Shown in pieces: positions 47,251 through 56,433 of a DNA stretch of 64,000 nt; the first letter of the stretch is position 1; each line of letters opens with the position of its first letter. This stretch comes from Ampullaceana balthica (Eukaryota; Mollusca; Gastropoda; Lymnaeidae). The notes beneath the pieces were generated by a model. It worked only from the letters and a program-made list of their open reading frames with translations. It was not told where the DNA came from and made no database searches. Both the position numbers and the translations under genes were made by a program. The stretch lies in contig CALYLW010000315.1 in assembly GCA_944989445.1 (NCBI GenBank), positions 310,001-374,000 on the forward strand, in the 5' to 3' direction.

Positions 47251-47550
47251 TCAGATGTACATAGAAGTCAAGAACAAATCAGGTTTTGTCTGATGTACAG
47301 GTAGAAGTCAAGAACAAATCAGGTTTTATCTGATGTACAGGTAGAAGTCAAGAACAAATCAGGTTTTATCTGATGTACTGATAGAAGTCAAGAACAAATC
47401 AGGTTTTGTCTGATGTACTGATAGAAGTCAAGAACAAATCAGGTTTTGTCTGATGTACAGATAGAAGTCAAGAACAAATCAGGTTTTGTCTGATGTACAG
47501 GTAGAAGTCAAGAACAAATCAGGTTTTGTCTGATGTACAGGTAGAAGTAA
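47251..47550. repeat. 40-bp minisatellite, about 7.5 copies
   Basis: TGATGTACAGGTAGAAGTCA recurs every 40 bp with few changes (for example 47291, 47331, 47371). Confidence 0.95.
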
Positions 47551-47610
47551 AAAGCGGGTGGTGCTCAAGTGGAAGTGAAAATCACGTTTTGACTGTATTA
47601 AGGAAAAGTA

Positions 47611-47842
47611 GGCGGCTGGATAGCAAAGTCAATAGTGCGCTCGCCTCACAAGCTGAGGGGTGTGGGTTCGAGCCCACATAAAAGCCACAATAAAAATGAT
47701 GAATGACTAACGCTAAGAAAGTCCTCTGCTGACCTGGAAGGGAGACGGGGCACCCACCAGGTCTATCAAGCCCCTAGTAAGTTCTAATGGAAACATTAGG
47801 ACCCCCTACGACCATCGGTTATGGGACTTTAAAAAAAAAGGA
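47611..47842 (+). mobile_element. Second tRNA-derived SINE family
   Basis: The head has TAGCAAAGTC (A-box-like, 47621-47630) and GGTTCGAGCC (B box, 47665-47674) at tRNA spacing. A body unlike the first SINE family follows, then an A-rich 3' end (TTTAAAAAAAAAGG). Only one copy was noticed in the window. Confidence 0.75.
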
Positions 47843-48112
47843 AAATTAAATAGCTGGCATTGTCCCTGTGAGGTCAAGGAAAATCAGGTTTGCCTATACC
47901 TGTGGGGAAACACTAATAATTCTAAGCCTAGTTAATTAAATTTGAACTGATAAGACATAGGGTTCCTAATTAAAACATTTTCAGTATAATATTCTGTTAT
48001 GTTTTTGCTGTAAATGTTTATTAAGAATGAGTTCACCCAACTAATTGAATTAAACTGTTGAATTAACTGTTTGCTGTGGCAGTATTTCCAAAGTTTATGT
48101 AATATTTTTTGC

Positions 48113-50290
48113 TGAGGTGTCGAGTAACGCTGAGATAACAATGTCGCTGAGATAATGATGTCTCTGAGATAATGATGTTGCTGAGACATTGATGTTGCTG
48201 AGATAATGATATCTCTGAGCGAATGATGTTGCTGAGATAATGATATCTCTGAGCTAATGATGTTGCTGAGATGATGATATCTCTGAGCTAATGATGTTGC
48301 TGAGACATTGATGTTGCTGAGATAATGATATCTCTGAGCTAATGATGTTGCTGAGACATTGATGTTGCTGAGATAATGATGTCTCTGAGCTAATGATGTT
48401 GCTGAGACATTGATGTTGCTGAGATAATGATATCTCTGAGCTAATGATGTTGCTGAGACATTGATGTTGCTGAGATAATGATGTCTCTGAGCTAATGATG
48501 TTGCTGAGACATTGATGTTGCTGAGATAATGATATCTCTGAGCTAATGATGTTGCTGAGACATTGATGTTGCTGAGATAATGATATCTCTGAGCTAATGA
48601 TGTTGCTGAGACATTGATGTTGCTGAGATAATGATGTCTCTGAGCTAATGATGTTGCTGAGAAATGATTCTGAGTAATGATGTTGCTGAGATAATGATAT
48701 CTCTGAGCTAATGATGTTGCTGAGATAATGATATCTCTGAGCTAATGATGTTGCTGAGATAATGATATCTCTGAGCTAATGATGTTGCTGAGATAATGAT
48801 ATCTCTGAGCTAATGATGTTGCTGAGATAATGATGTCTCTGAGCTAATGATGTTGCTGAGATAATGATTCTCTGAGCTAATGATGTTGCTGAGATAATGA
48901 TGTCTCTGAGCTAATGATGTTGCTGAGATATGATCGAGTATGATGTTGCTGAGATAATGATGTCTCTGAGCTAATGATGTTGCTGAGATAATGATGTCTC
49001 TGAGCTAATGATGTTGCTGAGATAATGATATCTCTGAGCTAATGATGTTGCTGAGATAATGATGTCTCTGAGCTAATGATGTTGCTGAGATAATGATTCT
49101 CTGAGCTAATGATGTTGCTGAGATAATGATTCTCTGAGCTAATGATGTTGCTGAGATAATGATATCTCTGAGCTAATGATGTTGCTGAGATAATGATATC
49201 TCTGAGCTAATGATGTTGCTGAGATAATGATTCTCTGAGCTAATGATGTTGCTGAGATAATGATATCTCTGAGCTAATGATGTTGCTGAGATAATGATAT
49301 CTCTGAGCTAATGATGTTGCTGAGATAATGATATCTCTGAGCTAATGATGTTGCTGAGATAATGATATCTCTGAGCTAATGATGTTGCTGAGACATTGAT
49401 GTTGCTGAGATAATGATATCTCTGAGCTAATGATGTTGCTGAGATAATGATATCTCTGAGCTAATGATGTTGCTGAGATAATGATATCTCTGAGCTAATG
49501 ATGTTGCTGAGATAATGATATCTCTGAGCTAATGATGTTGCTGAGATAATGATATCTCTGAGCTAATGATGTTGCTGAGATAATGATATCTCTGAGCTAA
49601 TGATGTTGCTGAGATAATGATATCTCTGAGCTAATGATGTTGCTGAGATAATGATATCTCTGAGCTAATGATGTTGCTGAGATAATGATATCTCTGAGCT
49701 AATGATGTTGCTGAGATAATGATATCTCTGAGCTAATGATGTTGCTGAGATAATGATGTCTCTGAGCTAATGATGTTGCTGAGATAATGATGTCTCTGAG
49801 CTAATGATGTTGCTGAGATAATGATGTCTCTGAGCTAATGATGTTGCTGAGATAATGATTCTCTGAGCTAATGATGTTGCTGAGATAATGATGTCTCTGA
49901 GCTAATGATGTTGCTGAGATAATGATTCTCTGAGCTAATGATGTTGCTGAGATAATGATATCTCTGAGCTAATGATGTTGCTGAGATAATGATCTCTGAG
50001 CTATGATGTTGCTGAGATAATGATATCTCTGAGCTAATGATGTTGCTGAGTAATGATATCTCTGAGCTATGATGTTGCTGAGATAATGATGTCTCTGAGC
50101 TAATGATGTTGCTGAGAAATGATTCTGAGCTATGATGTTGCTGAGATAATGATGTCTCTGAGCTAATGATGTTGCTGAGAAATGATTCTGAGCTATGATG
50201 TTGATGAGATAATGATGTCTCTGAGCTAATGATGTTGCTGAGTAGACATTGATGTTGCTGAGATAATGATATCTCTGAGCTAATGATGTT
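48113..50290. repeat. 2.2-kb satellite array on a 17-bp unit
   Basis: Basic units CTGAGATAATGATATCT and CTGAGCTAATGATGTTG (17 bp each) alternate as a 34-bp dimer for most of the array. Between about 48180 and 48660 a third variant, CTGAGACATTGATGTTG, makes a 51-bp trimer. Units with 1-5 bp deletions cluster near 48660, 48925 and 49990-50190. Open frames across it (for example minus strand 50322-49969) are by-products of the repeat. Confidence 0.97.
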
Positions 50291-50345
50291 GTTAACATTC
50301 TAATCAAAATTTTGGATGTCAAAGATCACTTAGCCATTGGTGTGT

Positions 50346-50476
50346 TTTTATTTCATGTTATTGCTTAATATTTTTTATTTCATGTTATTGTTTATATTTC
50401 ATGTTTTGTTTATTTTTTATTTCATGTTATTGCTTAATATTTTTTATTTCATGTTATTGCTTATATTTTTTATTTC
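50346..50476. repeat. 26-27-bp AT-rich tandem repeat
   Basis: TTTTTATTTCATGTTATTGC recurs about five times, one copy shortened. Confidence 0.9.
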
Positions 50477-50641
50477 TGATTAAACATGGCGTGTGAATTG
50501 GACAAGTTATAATATGTGTGGACGTGGATGGGAATATTCAACCTTAGTTTTCCTTTTGTAAATAGCTTAGTCTACACTCTAACAAGATGCATAATTATGT
50601 TTATAACTTCAAATTGACAGATAGATTGTGAAATAAAAACA

Positions 50642-50860
50642 AGCAACTACGGCCAGTGATAGAGTTAAATTGAGAACCAGATAAGGCTAGTAATGGGTAG
50701 TAATGAAAATTAAAACTAGTGAAGGCCAGTGATGGATAGAGTCAAATTTTGAACCAGCTAAGGCCAGTGATGGATATAGTTTAACAGGGAAGCAGCTAAG
50801 GCCAGTGATGGATATAGTTAAACTGAAAACCAGCTAAGGCCAGTGATGGATAGAGTGTGA
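50642..50860. repeat. 38-bp minisatellite, about six copies
   Basis: AAGGCCAGTGATGGATA starts at 50722, 50760, 50798 and 50836, with two more diverged units to the left. Confidence 0.92.
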
Positions 50861-51140
50861 GCTTAATTTACAAGAGACTATGTCTAGATTAATATTTTAT
50901 TTATTACACAGAAACCAACTGTTGTTTATTTTAATACATTTATTACAACTTCTTCCACCACAGTTTGCTGTTTTTTTTCGAGCATTTCATTGTATTTTAT
51001 GTTCTATCAATTGTCAATTTAATGGTAAAGATTGAACACAATATGTTTGTGAAATATTTTATGTCTGATCTTGTTTGTACTTTTCTTGAGGTTTGACATT
51101 AGGCCATTAGCGCCATATCTAGTTATTGAGATCAGCCTAA

Positions 51141-52512
51141 GGCTACGTTTATAGAGGCGGCGGGTAGGTGGGTTGCCGCGAGTAACCAGAAAACCGCGCC
51201 TAATCACTCGCGCGGTTGGTGTTTATAGTAAAAGCGGGAAAAAGCCAGACGACACGCAGTGAACTACGTCACCAAGCTCACAGGTGTGGTTGATTCCAGG
51301 AAATATTTGTAAACATAACCTTGAACTAAAAAAAGCTATGGACTATTAACAAGTGTGTCAGTGTGAATTATAAATAAAGGAACTTAAGTCGTATCCATTC
51401 ATGGTGTGAAGAGTTTGATAATTACAATTTTTGGAAATGGACAAAAGACAAGATATTTTTGCAGCAATACAAATTAAAAGTCAAGAAAAAAGGCAAGGTA
51501 TGAGAAACCAGAGTTTGCCAAACCAAGGCAACAGACAAACTATTTGCTGGTACTGTAACAAGCCAGGACATATGGTAAAGCAGTGTTACCACAATAAAGG
51601 AAAACCAAATAGGGTGTCACCTAATGGCAGCCCTATAAGAAAGAAAACAGAAGAAAGATCAAGACAATATCACTTTGAAAACAAAGGTAGACAAGCATGG
51701 AGAGAAAAATATAATCATAATTCCAGACATAGAGATTATGATGAAAGTAGACAATCATGGAGAGACAGATATAATCACAATTCCATATATAGAGATTATA
51801 ATCAAAGCAGAAGATCATGGAGAGGCAGATATAGTTTTGATTCCAGAATAAGAAATTTTGATCAGCCATGGAGAAAGAATGAAAACCAAGACATGAATGA
51901 TAGAAAAATAATAAAGTTGAATCGAGCACAAATAGAAACTATTGACACCGTAGCCACTATTGACAATCACATATATGATAAAAGGAATGAAGACCATAAT
52001 AGCAGAGACAAAGATGGTACTAGTGAGTCTGAAACCATTCGTGTGAAATCATCTGAAGCAGGAACAACAATTGGTTGTGTATTAAGCAGAATGAAAGACA
52101 TAGATAAAAACAATGATTTTCAGATAAAGCTTTCTACTGACAGTGACTCATCTGGTCGAAATTCTATTGAATTATCTGGAAGCAAAAATGATATCTCAAA
52201 AGCTAAACGACTTATTCAAGATGCTGGAATTAATATTGTGAATGGACATAATCGAAGTCGTGGTTGGTGAATTATTGAACATTTAACAGTCTGAAGAAAC
52301 ATTCAAAGCCCATATGTTTGAATTCACAGTCCCGCGCGGCAACGCGGAACAAGAACTAGTTCTGGTAATTACCCGCGCCCGTCCGTTAATTTGTCGCCTC
52401 GAGACACCCGCGTCCTCTATGAACACCTGCAAAGCAAAAATAGAAACATTCCTCGCGCGGGTCGACTCGCGCGTGGGATTTCCCGAAACCCGCCACCTCT
52501 ATAAACGTAGCC
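51141..52512 (+). mobile_element. Harbinger-like element carrying a KH/zinc-knuckle ORF
   Basis: Ends GGCTACGTTTATAGAGGCGG and, inverted, GGCTACGTTTATAGAGGTGG (23 of the first 24 positions equal), with TAA on both sides (51138-51140, 52513-52515). A TWA 3-bp duplication and GG-starting ends are typical of PIF/Harbinger. The subterminal 150-200 bp at each end is GC-rich with GCGCG and CGCGAG motifs; the middle is A-rich and is almost entirely one ORF (51437-52270). Neither Harbinger transposase nor Myb-like partner is present, so it must be mobilised in trans if mobile. Confidence 0.8.
51437..52270 (+). CDS. Putative RNA-binding protein: CCHC zinc knuckle, Arg-rich repeats, KH-like domain
   Basis: 277 residues, uninterrupted and intronless, with ATG in a good context (GGAAATGG). 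Residues 37-50 form a retroviral-type zinc knuckle spaced C-x2-C-x4-H-x4-C (CWYCNKPGHMVKQC). Residues 85-144 are three 20-residue repeats led by RQAWRE, RQSWRD and RRSWRG, encoded by 60-bp DNA repeats. Residues about 200-262 look like a type I KH domain: IRVKSSEAGTTIG at the start and SIELSGSKNDISKAKRLIQD at the end. The GxxG loop is degenerate (GCVL). The protein is strongly basic in the middle and lacks helicase motifs. Similar knuckle/KH pairs precede DEAD-box helicases in some germline proteins, so it may be a captured retrocopy fragment. I do not know a named homologue. Confidence 0.75.
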   Translation: MDKRQDIFAAIQIKSQEKRQGMRNQSLPNQGNRQTICWYCNKPGHMVKQCYHNKGKPNRVSPNGSPIRKKTEERSRQYHFENKGRQAWREKYNHNSRHRDYDESRQSWRDRYNHNSIYRDYNQSRRSWRGRYSFDSRIRNFDQPWRKNENQDMNDRKIIKLNRAQIETIDTVATIDNHIYDKRNEDHNSRDKDGTSESETIRVKSSEAGTTIGCVLSRMKDIDKNNDFQIKLSTDSDSSGRNSIELSGSKNDISKAKRLIQDAGINIVNGHNRSRGW

Positions 52513-52855
52513 TAAGGCCTGCTATCACAGGTCCCAATTTTATGCTATGTTTTTTGTTTTTAAACAGCTGAAATCAAGCATTTGTATGAATAAAGAAGTG
52601 TTGGACCTGAGAAGGATGATGAATATTGTGTTGTAAACAAGTTCTCTCTCTAGTCTCAGTTTCATTCGCCTCTCACCCAATTCAACGCTGAAAACCAATT
52701 ATTGTGTCCGTCCCAAACATGGAACATTTTCCATTATTGTTCAAACAATATTTTAAAAATAAAACAACTTTGTTTCTTCTGGCCGTGTGTACCTTCTAGA
52801 CTGCATTAAATTGTGAGTATTCATAAAAGATTTCCAACCTCTGTCACAATGAAAG

Positions 52856-53385
52856 ATATATGTGAGTTTCTGGTGAAACAGATCTGTGAGGTTCTGATGA
52901 GACAGATATCTGTGAGGTTCTGGTGAAACAGAGATCTGTGAGGTTCTGGTGAAATTGATCTGCGAGGTTCTGGTGAAACAGATATCTGTGAGGTTCTGGT
53001 GAGACAGATATCTGTGAGGTTCTGGTGAGACATATCTGTGAGGTTCTGATGAAACAGATCTGTGAGGTTATGGTGAAACGGATATCTGTGAGGTTCTGGT
53101 GAGACAGTACTGTGAGGTTCTGGTGAAACAGATATCTGTGAGGTTCTGGTGAAACAGATATCTGTGAGGTTCTGGTGAAACAGATATCTGTGAGGTTCTG
53201 GTGAAACAGATATATGTGAGGTTCTGGTGAAACAGATATATGTGAGGTTCTGGTGAGACAGATCTGTGAGGTTCTGGCGCAACAGATATCTGTGAGGTTC
53301 TGGCGAAACAGATATATGTGAGGTTCTGGTGAGACAGATCTGTGAGGTTCTGGTGAAACAGATATCTGTGAGGTTCTAATGAAAA
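52856..53385. repeat. 26-bp minisatellite, about 20 copies
   Basis: CAGATATCTGTGAGGTTCTG recurs with period 26 and small deletions. Minus-strand open frames across it are repeat artefacts. Confidence 0.96.
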
Positions 53386-56327
53386 CTTACTTTTGTTAGT
53401 TCTTATGAATAAGATTTGTTCTTATGAATAAGATTTGTTCTACAGTATTTCTAATGAATGAGATATCTCTAGGCTAGCAGTTGGTTGTGTCATGACATAC
53501 TTGTCATAACTGTTTTGTACCAAATGCCTAATGTCAACATTTAATATCTCAAGTAAATCCATCTTAACATTCCTAAAACTTGAAACAACTTCCCAAGTAC
53601 CCAGGCAAATGTGCAATATACAATACATCATTTGTAACAATAGAATGACATGTAGTCTGAAAGGCTTTGTAACTTAAAGCCTCTGTGTCAATGCCCATGG
53701 AAAGTTTTTTTGTTTTATAGAATTGGAGATGCCAGAATCGTCTATATACTTAATATACTCATGTATATCTTGCATGTTTTTACCCACAAATATTGGAGAA
53801 CTACTAGGTTGTAATCTATTCTCTCGACATACAAGATCATAAGCATCTGATGGTAGATACTGGCTGTGATAAGTGTAGTAAACCCTAATAATGAGTTGGA
53901 GAAACAATTACCAATTAAGTTCTAAGTTGAAAGTAGTGAGACCAGATCTGCTGAAAGGGAATTTGGAGTTTTAGAAAAGGCAGTTAGGGGTTGGACAAAA
54001 CAATAAGCTCTGCAACAAAAATCTGGGGCTTATTGTCACCAGACTTACAGTTACAGTAAGAAATAAAAAGCTGGCCCCAAAATGCGAATTTTCCACGAAG
54101 TAAATCTTCAAATGCCATGATGGCATTTTAGAAGTAGGTTATCTAAAAATTCTCTAGCATATAGCATTGATGAGGGTGAAAAAGAAGATGAAGATCCAGA
54201 TATCATTAGTGATGATGATCTGAATAAGGCCCTTGACATGGGCGTTGGTGTTAACCGATGAAAAAATAAGACAAACATTTGAATATGACGATAGTGGATA
54301 TGAATTTTTAGATTCATTTGATGACACATGAATATGTAGAAGGTATATAGAAAGTATATAAATATACATCTAATGAATGTACAGTAATTTCTTTTAACTG
54401 TCCATTAAGTAGTTCTTCATTTACTCAAGCATGATTTTAGAAATGTATTGTTTATTTCTTATGCTTGCACTGACTTCAAAATATCTGTTGGCAAAGTTTT
54501 CAATAAATCTGAATAGTTGGTAACTTTTGTAATAAAATATACATAATTCATAAAATATATACGGATAAAATATATAGAATTAAAAGAGTTAACTCTCTTG
54601 TTGGCACATTGTATCAGATGTTTTTCACCTATCCCAATTTTACCATTAAAATTGCCCGATGTCACACACTTTGCACTGCTGTTAATGTAGGGAGCTGTAC
54701 AAGACTTGACAGAGATTTTATTGATCATAGAAACACCTGACTCTGAAGACACCATGGCTCTTAAAAATTAAATTTGTTTTAAAAAAAAACAACTTTTTTT
54801 TAAAAATGGCAACCCAAAACAAGCCTACAACTGTTAAGTGTTGAAAAGAATGTGTGAATAGTGTAAAGAAAAGAAGTCTGGTCCAGCACAGTGCACCCCA
54901 CATTGTGAAAGATAGGATTTGGACAATGTCCCAGAATATTAAAATTTTATAAATGTTTCATTTATCTCTCTCCCCATCATTATCTACCAGTACACATGAT
55001 AACATTTCCTTAATCTTTACAATGTAGACCGGCTTTTTAGTGTTTGATTTTAAATTATAGGAGTTGATTTTTGTGTGTTAAGAGGTACTATTATTAAATC
55101 TGTATTAAAACTATAATAAATTGTCTTTATTAGATGGCTTTCATTGCTTTGAAACAATTGTAGTATAACTGAGTTGATAATATGAAGAAATGCATACCTT
55201 CCCTGGCTCAACTTAAACAAGGAGTTACACTAGTCACTGAGCCTAAACCTACAGATTATGTAGGTAACAGGTAGTATATCACCAAACATTCTACTTGAAA
55301 TCTAAAATATTATTTTTAAGTAATGTTAAATATCAAAGAAATACTTTTAAAATGAATAGTCCTTTCATCTTTAAGAGTGTTTTTATCTGCATTATTGAAT
55401 TTTTCATCTTTGTCACTAGAATGCCCACTTATATTAATGTACCTCCCAAATAATACTAGATATATACACTTGTAATGTTGATTGTACACAGTTCATATTG
55501 AAATTCAGTTTATTGAATTTATGTGTTCAAAAACATATCTGTCTCAATTGAAATAACTTTCTTTAACTTAATTTTACCAGATGAAGATATGGTCATGAAT
55601 TTGAAAATTATAGGTGTTACATACATTTTTTAACCTTATTTTTAAATGTACCAGGTAGTGTGGAATTTTAAAAAAAATGAATTATTTAAACAAGTAAAAT
55701 GGCTTTGTTTTTGTTTGTATCTGTTAAATACACATTGATTCAATGTAAATTACATGACCTAAGTCACTTAAAATTACATTTACCTCAAGATTTGCTCTGA
55801 ATCTGATGAACTACTGTAGTTATGTAGGGGATATTATAATTTTAGTATAAATTTCTGCACTCAAGTGATATTTGTACCATTTATAAAATAAACAATGAAA
55901 AAGCATTGATTAATTCCTAAACATATTTGATTCCACACATTGTATGATTCTGTTTCAAACTTCAAGGGAAATTGCATGCCTTATTGCAAACCTTCAATTT
56001 CTCAAATTATTGTAGTATAAAATGGTTCTTAGATATAAGTATGTTTAGTATCTTTATTAAAAATTAAGTCGTGTCAATGAGTTAACGTCTTATTTGATAT
56101 TATTTTGATATTTTTGGCTTGGATTTGAACGACTAGCATAATATTTAGATTTTTATTAGAGTATTCAGTATTATTCACATGTAATTTTTTCCAAGGTTCT
56201 AGTCTTCACAATTTACTTTTTCCACACTGCTTTTTTAACATTTCCACCATCAAGTGATATCTAACTTTTTATTTGTTAAATGTTCATATTTTTTAATGTG
56301 CATATTTAATTGTTCAGACCATCATTA
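53386..56327. other. Gene-poor AT-rich sequence
   Basis: No supported gene. A short acidic plus-strand stretch near 54160-54260 (with GEKEDEDPDIISDDDLNKAL) is coding-like but bounded by stops, perhaps a transposase relic. The right end has the composition of a 3' UTR running up to the poly(A) signal at 56328. Confidence 0.4.
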
Positions 56328-56333
56328 AATAAA
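56328..56333 (+). terminator. Candidate plus-strand poly(A) signal
   Basis: AATAAA followed about 20 nt on by a T/G-rich segment (TACTGTTGTTTTATTAG). It could end a very long alpha-catulin 3' UTR or an unannotated transcript. Confidence 0.35.
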
Positions 56334-56427
56334 ATAACAAACCTACTGTTGTTTTATTAGATTTTTTGTGCAAAAAGGTATAACATTTTAAAAAAAAATA
56401 TCACACAAATTAATTTTCCAAAATAAA

Positions 56428-56433
56428 TTTATT
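56428..56433 (-). terminator. Candidate minus-strand poly(A) signal
   Basis: TTTATT on the plus strand is AATAAA on the minus strand, followed downstream on that strand by TTGTGTGATA and a T-run. It is a plausible end for a gene entering from the right of the window. Confidence 0.3.

Noticed and set aside
47251..47550. CRISPR-like array
   Set aside because: Whole units repeat without unique spacers and the context is an animal genome; it is a minisatellite.
47611..47685. Possible tRNA gene at the second B box
   Set aside because: No acceptor stem closure; the sequence runs into an unrelated body with an A-rich end, so it is a SINE.
49969..50322. 117-codon minus-strand frame with repeated SATSLAQRHHYL
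   Set aside because: Produced by reading the 17-bp satellite in phases that avoid stops; no start context or flanking gene structure.
51693..51870. Reading the zinc-knuckle ORF as a retrotransposon Gag
   Set aside because: A CCHC knuckle alone suggests Gag, but the KH-like C-terminus, the absence of protease/RT and the DNA-transposon ends argue against it.
51633..51997. Minus-strand ORFs opposite the KH/zinc-knuckle gene
   Set aside because: Shadows of the repeated, A-rich coding strand; hydrophobic low-complexity translation.
52821..53282. 153-codon minus-strand frame of repeated QNLTDI-type units
   Set aside because: Artefact of the 26-bp minisatellite; the phase changes with each small deletion.
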